The notes: generated by a model from the sequence alone, not told the origin. 64,000 nucleotides of DNA from Enterobacterales bacterium (GCA_015654925.1 JAATFX010000111.1:1-64000); one strand, 5' to 3'. Numbered from the stretch's first letter, positions 9,423 through 18,775 are shown. Numbers and translations: made by a program.

Positions 9423-10220
9423 TTATTGGGGCAATGTCCGCACCGGGTCTTTCGGGTAAGGATCATAGCCCACAATCGGGGTGACGAGTTTAGCATAAGT
9501 CCCATCGGCCACCATATCGGCCAATGCCTTATTCACCGCCGCCGTCAGGTTGGGTTTGCCTTTTTTGAAGGCAAAGCCTTTCTGGATTTTACTGACGTAG
9601 TCCGGCGTTTGCTGTAGCGGCAAATGCATGTCCTTGATCAAAAAGGCGTTGCCGATCGAGTCGTTGATTACGCCGTCGATATTGCCGTTGGCCAAATCCT
9701 GCACCGCGGCGGTCACGTCGATATAATTTTTCAGCGTCGCGCCGTGATCCACGGCCAATTGGGCATAGGTTGAGGAAACCTGGGCGCCAATCCGTTTTCC
9801 TTTTAAATCCTCGGCGGATTTAATATCGGTTTTCATCGGAATAATAATACGGCCGCCCGATTCAATCCATCCATCGGAAAAGACAATGGCTTTTTGCCGG
9901 GCCGGCGTAATGTCCATCGCCGCGCTGCTCATATCAAACTGATTGGCTTGCAGGCCGACCAGAATCGAATCCCATTTGGTGATAACCGGCGCGTATTCCA
10001 GGTCTAAACGTTTGGCGATTTCTTTTAATACCCGAATTTCCAGGCCGTCCAGCTTACCGTCGGCGCTGCGCATGCTGAACGGCGGATCGGTCCCTTCGGT
10101 GGCGACCGACAGTTTGCCCGGCTGCAATAACTCCAATTTGGCGTCGGCGGCGCTGGCATGGCCCAGGGGGATCATTGCGGCAAGAACGGTGGCAATACGA
10201 AGAAAATGCTTAATTTTCAT
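9423..10220 (-). CDS. Polar amino acid ABC transporter substrate-binding protein
   Basis: This 265-residue family 3 binding protein has a signal peptide ending at HASA-ADAK. It contains the TEGTDPPFSM segment near the mature N-terminus and GKRIGAQVSSTYAQ in lobe 2, both typical of the HisJ/ArtJ/GlnH family. The ATG at 10220 is chosen because the hydrophobic leader starts there; a 22-codon extension is non-leader-like. It belongs to the transporter formed with the permease and ATPase further upstream. The ureohydrolase between them suggests a guanidino or basic amino acid ligand, which is inference. Confidence 0.9.
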   Translation of the reverse strand: MKIKHFLRIATVLAAMIPLGHASAADAKLELLQPGKLSVATEGTDPPFSMRSADGKLDGLEIRVLKEIAKRLDLEYAPVITKWDSILVGLQANQFDMSSAAMDITPARQKAIVFSDGWIESGGRIIIPMKTDIKSAEDLKGKRIGAQVSSTYAQLAVDHGATLKNYIDVTAAVQDLANGNIDGVINDSIGNAFLIKDMHLPLQQTPDYVSKIQKGFAFKKGKPNLTAAVNKALADMVADGTYAKLVTPIVGYDPYPKDPVRTLPQ

Positions 10221-10306
10221 GATGTCGCTCTCAATGTGTTGATGATAAAACTGCACGTTTTGATAGTTGCGATAAACAGAACTCATTACCGGGCGTGATT
10301 CCCGCT

Positions 10307-10327
10307 AAAAAAACTGCCGTGGGCGGC
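10307..10327 (-). terminator. Weak terminator-like hairpin after the ureohydrolase gene
   Basis: On the minus strand a short GCCG-CCCA-CGGC stem is followed by AGTTTTTTT. The stem is only four base pairs, so it may attenuate rather than end transcription into the binding-protein gene. Confidence 0.35.
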
Positions 10328-11275
10328 TTACCGTTTTTCGCTGGCCAACAGCGCCAGCAATTCAGCCATGACCGTTGCGCCCAGCAGGGAGGTGATTTGC
10401 CCCGGGCCGTCGTACATCGGGCTGATTTCCGTGACGTCGCAACCCACCAGGTTGATGCCCTGCAATTTGCGCAGCAGTAACAGGGCTTCGCGGGCGGTGG
10501 GGCCGCCGGCTTCCGGCGTTTCCACGCCCGGTGCCGAGGCGGGATCGACAAAATCCATATCGAAGGTGATAAACGTCGGTTTCCCGGCGGTGCGCTGTGC
10601 GATAAGTTCCGCTAACGCGCCGATGCCCATTTCAAACATGTCATCGGTGGTCACCACCGCAAAACCGAGATCCAGCGACTGGCTGATATCGGAGGTTTGG
10701 AATAGCGAGCCGCGCAATCCGACCTGAATGGAATGGGCCGTATCGATGATGTTCTCTTCCGCCGCGCGGCGAAAAGGCGTGCCGGCGCTATAGCGCTTAC
10801 CGGCAAAGTATTTGTCCCAGGTGTCGCTGTGGGAATCGAACTGTATCAGCGCCACCGGACCGTGGCGTTTGGCCACGGCGCGCAGCTCGGCCAGGGTAAT
10901 GGAATGATCGCCGCCGATGCCGCAGGGTACGACGCCTGCCTCGACCAGTACCGATACCGCCTGCTCGATGCGCTCCAGGCTTTCTTCTTCATAACCCGGC
11001 ACCACCGACGCATCGCCGGCGTCGGCCACCCGCAGCGTCTCGAATACGTTGATATTGTTACGGTAGGGATTAATGGGGCGCAGCATAATCGACATGCCCC
11101 GCACCGCGTTGGGGGCAAAACGCGCGCCGGGACGGAACCCCGCGCCTGAATCGGACGGCAGGCCGATCACCGCCGCGTCAAGCTGGCTTAAGTCGGTCGC
11201 CATCGGTAACCGCATAAAGGTGGGCACGCCGCAAAACCGCGGGGTTTCCAATGAATCAGTGGGTAATACGCTCAT
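10328..11275 (-). CDS. Ureohydrolase (arginase/agmatinase family)
   Basis: This 315-residue enzyme of the dinuclear-metal ureohydrolase family hydrolyses a guanidino compound to urea and an amine. All metal-binding motifs are present: GGDHS (His124), DSHSD (Asp147, His149, Asp151) and FDMDFVDP (Asp239, Asp241). The length and overall pattern fit agmatinase/guanidinobutyrase better than arginase, but specificity cannot be fixed; Ni-dependent guanidine hydrolases share this fold. The ATG at 11275 has GGAG seven bases upstream. It lies 18 bases after the permease gene inside the amino-acid ABC operon, which suggests that the imported solute is its substrate or precursor. Confidence 0.9.
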   Translation of the reverse strand: MSVLPTDSLETPRFCGVPTFMRLPMATDLSQLDAAVIGLPSDSGAGFRPGARFAPNAVRGMSIMLRPINPYRNNINVFETLRVADAGDASVVPGYEEESLERIEQAVSVLVEAGVVPCGIGGDHSITLAELRAVAKRHGPVALIQFDSHSDTWDKYFAGKRYSAGTPFRRAAEENIIDTAHSIQVGLRGSLFQTSDISQSLDLGFAVVTTDDMFEMGIGALAELIAQRTAGKPTFITFDMDFVDPASAPGVETPEAGGPTAREALLLLRKLQGINLVGCDVTEISPMYDGPGQITSLLGATVMAELLALLASEKR

Positions 11276-11293
11276 ACTGTGACTCCGTGGCAA

Positions 11294-11950
11294 TTAGCTG
11301 AAACGGGCCTGACGACGTTCAAGCCATGACGAAAGCTCCGTCAGGAAGGTGGTCAGAACCAGGTAAATAAGCGCCGCCGCAATGTAGAACTGGAATGGGC
11401 GGAAGGTGGCGGAAATAATGGTTTGGGCATATAGCGTGATATCGATAACGGTAATGGTCGATAACAGCGAGGTGTTTTTCAAAGTGGAAATCGCTTCATT
11501 GGTCAGCGGCGGCAATACGATGCGGAATACCTGCGGCAGAATAATACGGCGCATCACTTCCCATTTGCTCATGCCCAGCGCGAAGGCCGATTCCGTCTGG
11601 CTGCGCGGCACCGCCTGCAGGCCCGAGCGGATAATCTCGGCCACATAGGCGCCGCTGTTCAGGCCCAGCGCCAGCACGCCGGCCACGAACGGCGAGAGAT
11701 GAATGCCGATTTGCGGAAAGCCGAAGTACACCACAAACACCTGGATTAGCGCCGGCGTGCCGCGGATAAACCAAATATAGAACCGGCCGAGGCCGCGGAA
11801 TAATTTTACCGGCGAGATTTTGGCGCTGACCGCCAGGAAACCGAAAATCCAACTGAGAACAATAGTGACAATGGTGATCAGTAAAACGGTCCAGGCGGCT
11901 TCCAGAAAACCCGCGCCGTAGGTATTGATGTCGCTCCATAATTGAATCAT
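11294..11950 (-). CDS. Polar amino acid ABC transporter permease
   Basis: This 218-residue permease of the HisMQ/GlnP family has about five transmembrane segments and the EAA-like loop ([20 protein letters not shown], about residues 120-139). It overlaps the upstream ATPase gene by four bases (ATGA). Only one permease is encoded, so a homodimeric channel is likely. Confidence 0.92.
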   Translation of the reverse strand: MIQLWSDINTYGAGFLEAAWTVLLITIVTIVLSWIFGFLAVSAKISPVKLFRGLGRFYIWFIRGTPALIQVFVVYFGFPQIGIHLSPFVAGVLALGLNSGAYVAEIIRSGLQAVPRSQTESAFALGMSKWEVMRRIILPQVFRIVLPPLTNEAISTLKNTSLLSTITVIDITLYAQTIISATFRPFQFYIAAALIYLVLTTFLTELSSWLERRQARFS

Positions 11951-12753
11951 GGCTGGTTCTCCCTGGATATCCTGGCGATATCTTCATGTAAAATCCGGCT
12001 GAGGAACTGGCGTAACCGGGGGCTTTCCGGATGGTGCAGCACCTGCCGCGGCGGCCCGTCTTCCGCCATCACGCCCTGATCGAAAAACAGTACGCGGGAG
12101 GACACATCGCGGGCGAAGGCGATTTCGTGGGTGACCAGCAGCATGGTCATTCCCTCTTCGGCCAGGGAGGCCATCAGCGCCAGCACTTCACCCACCAACT
12201 CCGGGTCGAGGGCGGAAGTCACTTCATCAAACAGCATCAATTGCGGTTTCATCGCCAGCGCCCGCGCAATCGCCACGCGCTGCTGCTGCCCGCCGGAGAG
12301 ACGGGCGGGATACTGATCGCGTTTTTCGTAAAGACCGACGCGATTGAGCAAGGCTTCGGCATCGGCAATCGCCTGCTTGCGGTTGAGTTTGCGCACCAGC
12401 AGCGGCGCTTCAATTACGTTTTCCAGCACGGTCATATGGGGCCACAGGTTATAGCTCTGAAACACCATGCCGATACGCGCGCGCAGCAGGCGCAACTGCT
12501 CCGGCGTCGGCTGATCCCGCGCCCCTTCGCGGAAATCGAAGGAGAACTCATCAAAATTCATAAAACCGCTTTGCGGCATTTCCATTACGTTCAGGCAGCG
12601 CAAAAAGGTGCTTTTGCCGGAGCCGCTGGCGCCGATAATGGATACCACTTCACCGGCGTGAACTTCTAGCGCCACGTTTTTCAGCACGTGAAGATCGCCG
12701 TAGCTTTTATTTAATTCGCGAATGGTTAATAGCGGCTCAGGGGAGGGGGTCAT
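11947..12753 (-). CDS. Polar amino acid ABC transporter ATP-binding protein
   Basis: This 268-residue ATPase has Walker [10 protein letters not shown] (about 41-49), signature LSGGQQQR and Walker [14 protein letters not shown], as in HisP/GlnQ-type proteins. The start overlaps the DUF1989 gene stop by four bases, and the end overlaps the permease start by four bases. The three genes are therefore probably translated as a coupled unit. It acts on the inner face of the cytoplasmic membrane. Confidence 0.93.
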   Translation of the reverse strand: MTPSPEPLLTIRELNKSYGDLHVLKNVALEVHAGEVVSIIGASGSGKSTFLRCLNVMEMPQSGFMNFDEFSFDFREGARDQPTPEQLRLLRARIGMVFQSYNLWPHMTVLENVIEAPLLVRKLNRKQAIADAEALLNRVGLYEKRDQYPARLSGGQQQRVAIARALAMKPQLMLFDEVTSALDPELVGEVLALMASLAEEGMTMLLVTHEIAFARDVSSRVLFFDQGVMAEDGPPRQVLHHPESPRLRQFLSRILHEDIARISRENQP

Positions 12754-13397
12754 TCAACCTCCCCGGCCGCGCTCGCGGCATCGCTAAGGGCAAGAATGAT
12801 GTCCGTCGGCCGGCGCGATGCGCCATTGATGGGGGTGATATCCTGCGGGCAGGCGGATAGCACCAGATAAATATCACATTCCGCGCGCAGTTGCAGAACG
12901 TCGCCGGCAACCGAACGGGGGGGCAACCGATCCAGCGCGCCCGTCGCCGTAATCGGGACATTCATAAAAAGATTCAGCGAGGCCGGGGTAAAGGGCAGGG
13001 CAACGCCATGTTCCGCCAGGGCTTCGTGAAAATTATCCGTACAGCTGCGGTGATAATCAACACAGCCCAGTTCGCGGTAGATTGCGGCGTTACAGGGGCA
13101 AAGCAAGGTGTCGTGACGGCCGGGCGTGGTATCGCCCACCAGCGTAAACAGCGGACGGCGATAATTGCTGACTACCGACATCCCGAGTTCGTAAAAGAGA
13201 TTGCTATTAACCGATCGGGTATGTTCCATAGAGGAATATTCAAAGGGATCGGCCTGGGTGACGGCCCATGCGTCCACCACCTGGTTGCCGTGGAGATTTT
13301 TAATGCCCAGCACCTGCCCTTGCCGCAGCGGCACCGCCGTGCCCCGCGTGGCGGCCAGCGTAAACTCGGTAAGAGATGGGTCGTTTTTAGCGGTCAT
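12750..13397 (-). CDS. DUF1989 / urea carboxylase-associated family protein
   Basis: This 215-residue protein has the DUF1989 hallmarks: GNQVVDAWA near residue 38, [19 protein letters not shown] near 80, a Cys-rich LLCPCNAA, and [10 protein letters not shown]. Members include the two subunits of carboxyguanidine deiminase, which act with guanidine carboxylase. Only one DUF1989 gene is present here and there is no carboxylase. It is the first gene of the ABC transporter/ureohydrolase operon and overlaps the ATPase start by four bases. The combination points to nitrogen recovery from a guanidino or urea-like compound, but its own reaction is not established. Confidence 0.82.
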   Translation of the reverse strand: MTAKNDPSLTEFTLAATRGTAVPLRQGQVLGIKNLHGNQVVDAWAVTQADPFEYSSMEHTRSVNSNLFYELGMSVVSNYRRPLFTLVGDTTPGRHDTLLCPCNAAIYRELGCVDYHRSCTDNFHEALAEHGVALPFTPASLNLFMNVPITATGALDRLPPRSVAGDVLQLRAECDIYLVLSACPQDITPINGASRRPTDIILALSDAASAAGEVE

Positions 13398-13511
13398 AAA
13401 GATCCTCTCTGGTAAAAAATACCTTGGATTTACTTTGGAATTCTTTTGGTATACACAAGAAATGCAATTAAAATGCCACCACCGCGGTTTTCACCCAAAG
13501 AGAAAAAAATA
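13398..13511. promoter_or_regulatory. Divergent promoter with GGTATAC element
   Basis: This short region serves the DUF1989/ABC operon and the divergent dehydrogenase. It holds TTGGTATACACAA (13446-13458), an imperfect palindrome with a GTATAC core. A related TTGGTATGCCAA occurs in the pxpA-pxpB promoter, so both may be bound by the same GntR/FCD regulator. Confidence 0.4.
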
Positions 13512-14480
13512 ATGGAAAAATATTGCCTGATTCCGCAGCCCATACACCCTGGCGGCCTGGACAAACTTAGGGAAAACGGCGTTGAACCGCTGGTGGGCGA
13601 GGCGGCGTGCAACAATGCGCCCGCCGATCGGGTGGTGGCGGCTATCTGGCGCAGCGGGCAATTTTCGCGCACCCAAATGATGCAACTGCCCGCATTATGT
13701 ACAATTGGCGTGCATGGGGTGGGGGTGGATGGTATCGATGTACAGGCCGCTTCCGATCTGGGCATTGTGGTGTTCAATACCCCCGGGACCAATACCCGTT
13801 CGGTCGCCGAGCATACGCTGGGCCTGATCTTCGCCTTAACCAAACGTATTCCCGCCGCCGATAGGGCCATGAGAACCGGGAATTATGCTTTTAGATTCCA
13901 GGGCGGCTTAAGCGAACTGCGCGATGCGACGCTTGGGGTCATCGGCTTTGGCGCTATTGGGCAGGCCACCGCGCAACTGGCGCGGGCCATGGGGATGCGG
14001 GTGCAGGTGCTGAGCCGCCGCGGCGCCGGGGAACTGGCCGCCGCGGGGCTGCAAAAAGCGCAGAGCCTGGCGACGCTGCTCGGTGAGAGCGATGTGGTTT
14101 CGCTGCATCTGCCCTCGGTGCCGGAAACCCACAAGATGATTGGCGCGCCGCAGCTGGCGCTAATGAAACCCGGCGCTTTTTTGGTGAATACCAGCCGGGG
14201 GGCGCTGGTGGATGAGCCGGCGCTGATTGATGCCCTGAGGCGCGGCGCGATAGCCGGGGCCGGCCTGGATGTTTTTTGCCATGAGCCGGTGCCCGCCGGC
14301 GATCCGCTGCTGGCCCTGGAGAATGTTATTGTTACGCCGCATATCGCCGCCTCGACGGAGCAGGCCATGATGGCCATGGCGAATGCGTCGGTGCAGGGCA
14401 TACTGGATATCTTGAACCAGCGTCTGCCGGCTTCGCCGATTAACCCCGAAATCTGGGATAAACGGCGGCGGCGCGGCTGA
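13512..14480 (+). CDS. D-2-hydroxyacid dehydrogenase (SerA-like family)
   Basis: This 322-residue NAD-dependent dehydrogenase interconverts 2-oxoacids and D-2-hydroxyacids. It has the Rossmann motif GFGAIGQATAQLA (about 144-156), the catalytic arginine in NTSRGALVDEPA, the glutamate in DVFCHEP, and the catalytic histidine in TPHIAASTEQA. The ATG at 13512 is preceded by AAAGAGAA; an ATG at 13473 or earlier is less likely. It is divergent from the DUF1989/ABC operon and close to the pxp genes. The exact substrate is unknown. Confidence 0.88.
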   Translation: MEKYCLIPQPIHPGGLDKLRENGVEPLVGEAACNNAPADRVVAAIWRSGQFSRTQMMQLPALCTIGVHGVGVDGIDVQAASDLGIVVFNTPGTNTRSVAEHTLGLIFALTKRIPAADRAMRTGNYAFRFQGGLSELRDATLGVIGFGAIGQATAQLARAMGMRVQVLSRRGAGELAAAGLQKAQSLATLLGESDVVSLHLPSVPETHKMIGAPQLALMKPGAFLVNTSRGALVDEPALIDALRRGAIAGAGLDVFCHEPVPAGDPLLALENVIVTPHIAASTEQAMMAMANASVQGILDILNQRLPASPINPEIWDKRRRRG

Positions 14481-14494
14481 CGGACGCGGAGGTA

Positions 14495-15274
14495 TTACCC
14501 GGCGGCGTCGATAACCCGGGCCATCGGCGCCACGGTCACGCCGCTTTTCTCCAGCAGTGCGCGCAGCCGGCCCGCCATCGCCACCGCGCCGGGGGTGTCG
14601 CCATGCACGCAGATACTGTCGATCCGGGATTTCAGCCGTTTGCCGCCAAGGGTAATAATGGCCTGGCTTTCCAGCATCCGCATAATGCGCGTCGCGGCCT
14701 GCTCGGGGTCATGCAGTACCGCGCCCGGCAATTTGCGCGATACCAGATTGCCGTTATCGGCATAGGCCCGGTCGGCATAAATTTCCCGTACCAGCCGCAA
14801 CCCCATCTTTTCGCCGGCTTTTTCCGTTTCCATTCCCGGCATCACCACCATCAGCAAATCCCTGTCAACGGCATAAATGGCCCTGGCCACCGCCATGGCC
14901 AGCCCGGCATCCTCCGCCGCCATATTACCCAGCGCGCCGTGGGTTTTCACATGTCTGAGCGGATGGCCGATGCTGTCGGCCAGGGCTTTCAAGGCGCCAA
15001 TCTGGTAAATAATCTGCCGCTCGATTTGCGCCGGGCTATCGCCGGTTATCTGCCGGCGGCCAAACCCCTGGATATCATTGAAGCCGGGATGGGCGCCGGC
15101 GCCGACGCCGTTGATTTTAGCCTGCTCCAGGGTAGCGAACATCACGTCGGGATCGCCGGCGTGGAAGCCGCAGGCAATATTCGCCGATGTGACGATGCCA
15201 AGCATTTTTTCATCTTCGCCCATATTCCAGGCGCCGAAACTTTCTCCCATATCGCTGTTCAGGTCGATCAACAT
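14495..15274 (-). CDS. pxpA: 5-oxoprolinase subunit A (LamB/YcsF family)
   Basis: This 259-residue PxpA subunit works with PxpB and PxpC in ATP-dependent cleavage of 5-oxoproline to glutamate. Family signatures are clear: DLNSDMGESFGAW at the N-terminus, ACGFHAGDP near residue 36, GAHPGFND near 62 and VKTHGALGN near 109. The start at 15274 has GGGGAG nine bases upstream. In E. coli pxpA and pxpBC are in one cluster on the same strand; here pxpA is divergent from pxpBC. The two halves share a 224-base regulatory region with direct repeats. Confidence 0.92.
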   Translation of the reverse strand: MLIDLNSDMGESFGAWNMGEDEKMLGIVTSANIACGFHAGDPDVMFATLEQAKINGVGAGAHPGFNDIQGFGRRQITGDSPAQIERQIIYQIGALKALADSIGHPLRHVKTHGALGNMAAEDAGLAMAVARAIYAVDRDLLMVVMPGMETEKAGEKMGLRLVREIYADRAYADNGNLVSRKLPGAVLHDPEQAATRIMRMLESQAIITLGGKRLKSRIDSICVHGDTPGAVAMAGRLRALLEKSGVTVAPMARVIDAAG

Positions 15275-15328
15275 GCTGTAGCGCTCCCCGTGGCGGTTCG
15301 TCGGCAATCAGTATGACTGGCATCATTC

Positions 15329-15377
15329 TTGCCTACCATATCTTGCGTACCATTTTTGCGTAGGTAGTCGTGCGTAG
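15329..15377. repeat. Four regularly spaced direct repeats in pxpA-pxpB promoter
   Basis: TTGCCTAC (15329), TTGCGTAC (15343), TTGCGTAG (15356) and GTGCGTAG (15370) are spaced 14, 13 and 14 bases, about 1.3 helical turns. They lie in the divergent promoter between pxpA and pxpB and look like an array of sites for a regulator binding direct repeats. A 9-base inverted repeat (GACTGGCAT / ATGCCAGTC) brackets the array. Confidence 0.6.
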
Positions 15378-15418
15378 CAAGCGGTGCATGCCAGTCCCGG
15401 TGTATTGACAGGCATTAG

Positions 15419-15430
15419 TTGGTATGCCAA
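15419..15430. promoter_or_regulatory. Palindrome TTGGTATGCCAA upstream of pxpB
   Basis: Ten of twelve positions are self-complementary. It resembles GntR/FCD operators of the TTGGTATACCAA type and the GGTATAC element at 13446-13458. It lies 69 bases upstream of the pxpB start. Confidence 0.45.
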
Positions 15431-15498
15431 AAGTATTCCATAAACTTTGGCAGACTTAAGCACTTGCGGCAATCAATATTTTCGAACAGGAATGCAGA

Positions 15499-16227
15499 GT
15501 GGAACACAGACCAGCATCAGCCGAATGGCGGATTCTCCCTATTGCCGATCAGGCGGTGTTTGTGGATTTTGGCGAAATCATCGATGAAGCCATTAATAAC
15601 CGGGTGACCTCATTGGCCGCCCGGGTCCGGCAAGCGGCCCTAGCCGGCGTCACCTCATTGGTGCCCACCTATCGGGCGCTGACGGTGTGCTATGATTCAA
15701 CCCGCGTCAGGCAGGCCGCGCTGGTCAGGCAACTGGAAGCCCTACTCATGACCCACGACGTCGCCGCGCCGAAAGTGCGCTGCTGGACCATCCCGGTCAG
15801 CTACGGCGGCGAGCAGGGCATCGACCTGATCGCCCTCGCCGCGCTGCACGCTATCAGCCCCCAGCGGGTTATCGACATCCATAGCGCCGCGACCTACCGG
15901 GTGTATATGATTGGGTTTATGCCCGGGTTCGCTTATCTGGGCGGGCTCGACCCGCGGCTGCATACCTCGCGCCGGGAATCGCCGCGTCTGAAAACCCCCT
16001 CCGGCAGTATCAGCATCGGCGGCATGCAGACCGCGGTCGGCTCGGTCGAGGCGCCGAGCGGATGGCATCTGATCGGGCGTACCCCGGTGCGCAGCTTTAT
16101 GCCGGAGCGCGAGGAGCCGTTTCTGTTCAGCGCCGGCGATCGGGTCCGCTTTCAACCCATCGATGGCGGGACGTTTATCCGGCTGCATGGGCAATCCGAC
16201 TACTTACCCGAATGGACATGGCAATAA
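15499..16227 (+). CDS. pxpB: 5-oxoprolinase subunit B (KipI family)
   Basis: This 242-residue PxpB/KipI-family subunit carries the diagnostic segments YGGEQGIDL, the MIGFMPGFAYLGGLD block (about 139-153) and SGWHLIGRTP near the C-terminus. The start is a GTG with AGGAA upstream. The stop overlaps the next gene as TAATG. It forms the PxpBC complex and supports ATP-dependent 5-oxoproline hydrolysis with PxpA. Confidence 0.9.
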   Translation: MEHRPASAEWRILPIADQAVFVDFGEIIDEAINNRVTSLAARVRQAALAGVTSLVPTYRALTVCYDSTRVRQAALVRQLEALLMTHDVAAPKVRCWTIPVSYGGEQGIDLIALAALHAISPQRVIDIHSAATYRVYMIGFMPGFAYLGGLDPRLHTSRRESPRLKTPSGSISIGGMQTAVGSVEAPSGWHLIGRTPVRSFMPEREEPFLFSAGDRVRFQPIDGGTFIRLHGQSDYLPEWTWQ

Positions 16228-17195
16228 TGCTGACTGGTTTTGAGGTGTTATCTCCCGGGCTTTATACGACCTTGCAGGACGAAGGCCGCTTCGGTTATGA
16301 AGATCGCGGCGTGCCGCCCTCCGGCGCCATGGATGAGATGAGCTTCGCCATCGCCAACGCCCTGGTGGGCAATCCCGCCAGCGCCGGCGCGCTGGAGTTT
16401 ACCCTGACCGGCGCGACCCTGCGCCTGACCGGCGATAGCCACTGCCGGTTCGCCATTACCGGCGATATGTATTTCACCCTGGATGAGCGCCCCCTGGCGC
16501 CTTATTGTAGTTACCCGCTGCGCCCGGGCGGTATTTTGCGGATTACTCGCGCCCTCAGCGGCGCGCGCGGCTATCTCGCCGTGGCCGGCGGATTTACTGC
16601 GCGGCCGGTTATGGGCAGCGTTTCGACGTTAACCCGGGCCGGATTGGGCGGATTCGCCGGCCGGCCCTTGCAAAAAGGGGACTGGCTGGCGCTCAATAGC
16701 GTCGATACGCGGCCCGCGGCCGCAGGCCGGCCGGTACAGCGGCTGCTGCCGCAATATGAGCATCGCCCGCTGCGGGTGGTGGCCGGTCCCCAGGACGATC
16801 ACTTCGATGGGGCGGGTTTTGCGCGGTTTCTTGGCGGCGACTATATCATCAGCGGACAAAGCGACCGCATGGGCTACCGTTTAACCGGCGATGCGGTGCC
16901 GCACGTCAAAGGCTTCAATATTATCTCCGATGCCATTTCGCGGGGCAGCATCCAGATCCCGGGCAATGGTCTGCCGATTATCGCCATGAACGATCGGCAG
17001 ACCACCGGGGGTTATCCGAAAATCGCCACCGTGATCCGCGCCGATCTGGCCCGATTGGGACAGCACAAGCCCGGCGACAAAGTCAGCTTTGAATGTGTGA
17101 GCGTGGAAAAAGCGGAATCCTTGTGGATAGGACGCCAAAAACTGCTGCAAAGCTGGCTGCGCGAACTGCGCCGCGCCGCGAGCCTGGGCATGTAG
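16227..17195 (+). CDS. pxpC: 5-oxoprolinase subunit C (KipA family)
   Basis: This PxpC/KipA-family subunit of 322 residues has the family start (GLYTTLQDEGRFGYEDRGVP) and the allophanate-hydrolase-like segments GGYPKIATVIRADL and LGQHKPGD. The ATG at 16227 overlaps the pxpB stop (TAATG); ATGs at 16212 and 16218 are in frame but leave a larger overlap. The frame runs much further upstream, but only as a shadow of pxpB. It completes the pxp set. Confidence 0.9.
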   Translation: MLTGFEVLSPGLYTTLQDEGRFGYEDRGVPPSGAMDEMSFAIANALVGNPASAGALEFTLTGATLRLTGDSHCRFAITGDMYFTLDERPLAPYCSYPLRPGGILRITRALSGARGYLAVAGGFTARPVMGSVSTLTRAGLGGFAGRPLQKGDWLALNSVDTRPAAAGRPVQRLLPQYEHRPLRVVAGPQDDHFDGAGFARFLGGDYIISGQSDRMGYRLTGDAVPHVKGFNIISDAISRGSIQIPGNGLPIIAMNDRQTTGGYPKIATVIRADLARLGQHKPGDKVSFECVSVEKAESLWIGRQKLLQSWLRELRRAASLGM

Positions 17196-17223
17196 CCCCA
17201 AGGCGATGGACCGGTGCGAAGCT

Positions 17224-17241
17224 GCCTGCCTACCGGCAGGC
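17224..17241 (+). terminator. Hairpin after pxpC
   Basis: A perfect 7-bp stem GCCTGCC/GGCAGGC with a TACC loop lies 28 bases after the pxpC stop. No U-run follows, so termination efficiency is uncertain. Confidence 0.4.
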
Positions 17242-17365
17242 GTAATGCGGCTTGGGAACGCATCAAGGGAGTATAGCGCCGGGTTCAGGTCATGCGGGGC
17301 GGCGGGGCAATCCGATGAATCTATCGTTACCCCGCATCGGCCGGGAGGACGCCGGTTAACCTGTT

Positions 17366-17599
17366 TTAGTTATCAAGCGCGCCCATGGTTTTGACCTGGT
17401 CGCGGTTTATCTGCTCGGTTTTCCCGGTTTCGGCGTTTTTATAAGAAACCAGGCCGGTATCATCGTCTACCTGTGGTTTGCCGTCGGTGATAATGGTTTT
17501 ACCGTCTGTGGTTCTGATAGCCTGGTTGGATGAGCATGCGGCCAGGAAAAACAGCGAGGCGCAGGTAAAAGCTACGGTAATAAATGCATTTTTCTTCAT
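17366..17599 (-). CDS. YgdI/YgdR-family small lipoprotein
   Basis: This 77-residue lipoprotein has a signal peptide with lipobox FLAAC (Cys22) followed by the YgdI/YgdR domain: the TTDGKTIITDGKPQVDDDTG block and YKNAETGKTEQINRDQV match the family. It should be anchored in the outer or inner membrane facing the periplasm. The biochemical role of the family is unknown. It stands alone between the pxp operon and an AraC-type regulator. Confidence 0.9.
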   Translation of the reverse strand: MKKNAFITVAFTCASLFFLAACSSNQAIRTTDGKTIITDGKPQVDDDTGLVSYKNAETGKTEQINRDQVKTMGALDN

Positions 17600-17845
17600 T
17601 TTAATAACCCCTAATGAACAATGACGAGACGCTTTACGGTCTCACTTATAATCTGCTATATAAATCAATACGTAAGGGCCGGGAGACGTTTTCTCTTTAG
17701 CCTGAATGACGCTGCGGATACGGATTCATTGGAAGTATGGGCGTGCTTTCCAATTCTGTCGAATAACGGGCAAAGCGTTGTGGGAATCAGTGCGATCGGC
17801 GCTTTGTTTGCCCATTAGTGTCCCGGTTTGACCCGCAGGGGATAG

Positions 17846-18775
17846 TCATTCCTCGACGGAGCCGTCATGCGCGCGGGCCAGCTCTTCTTGCATATAGCGC
17901 GTTGGCGGCAGCCCGACATAGCGGGTAAAGGCGACGCTGAACGCGCTGGCGGAGCTGTAGCCGACGCGTCGCGCAACTTCGGCGATGCCGCCTTCTTTGT
18001 GCCGCAGCAGGTTCTTCGCCAATGCCATACGCCAGGCGAGCAGGTATTCCATCGGCGCTACGCCCACGGCGCGATTGAAGCGCTCGAAGAACGCCGAGCG
18101 GGAGAGAGCCGCCTCTTTTGCCAGCTCCGCCACCTTCCAGGGCCGGGTCGGGCTTTCGTGCATCCGCCGTATCGCCGCCGCGAGGCGTTCGTCGGCCAGC
18201 CCGCGCAACAGGCCCGGCGATGCCGCGGTGCCCGCGGTGGATCGCAAGGCTTCGATAAGCAGTACCTCCAGCAGGCGTGCGAGGATAACATCCCGGGCGG
18301 GCCGCCGCGCGCGGGATTCTTCGCCCACCAGCTCTACCAGGGTGGCCAGCCTTTGCTCGCCGCGCACGAGCACGAGTTGCGGCAGGAGCGAAACCAGCAG
18401 GGCCGCGTCCGGCGAACCGAAGACGCAGTGGCCCACCAGCAATAGCACGTCAGGGGGTACGTTTTGCACGCCGTGCCTGAAGCCGCCATTAAGCAGCGCG
18501 ACGGGTACGGTATCGCCATCTTCCGCTGGCGCCGGTTCGAGGCTCGACATGGCAAAGCCATATGCCGAAGGGATCAGGACAAAGTCGCCCGCCTGCAGAT
18601 TGATCGGCGCGCGTCCGTCAACCGCAAGGCGGCACGAACCCTCCAGGATGGCGCAATAGAAGGGCTGTCCGGCTTGCGAGCGGCGAACGCGCCAGGGACC
18701 GGCGCCGCTGACGACTTTCGAGAACGGCGCGCCGGGCTGGAGCAATGCGACCACCTCGGCCAGCGGATCGACCAT
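17846..18775 (-). CDS. AraC-family regulator with N-terminal cupin
   Basis: This 309-residue regulator has an N-terminal cupin-type sensing domain (about residues 10-190, including GSCRLAVDG and LQAGDFVLIP) and a C-terminal AraC DNA-binding domain with two helix-turn-helices (WKVAELAKEAALSRSAFFERF and IAEVARRVGYSSASAFSVAF). Regulators with this cupin type usually lie next to an oxidoreductase gene, and here an SDR gene is divergent 100 bases away. A GGACTT-N11-AAGTCC inverted repeat lies in between. Confidence 0.9.
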   Translation of the reverse strand: MVDPLAEVVALLQPGAPFSKVVSGAGPWRVRRSQAGQPFYCAILEGSCRLAVDGRAPINLQAGDFVLIPSAYGFAMSSLEPAPAEDGDTVPVALLNGGFRHGVQNVPPDVLLLVGHCVFGSPDAALLVSLLPQLVLVRGEQRLATLVELVGEESRARRPARDVILARLLEVLLIEALRSTAGTAASPGLLRGLADERLAAAIRRMHESPTRPWKVAELAKEAALSRSAFFERFNRAVGVAPMEYLLAWRMALAKNLLRHKEGGIAEVARRVGYSSASAFSVAFTRYVGLPPTRYMQEELARAHDGSVEE

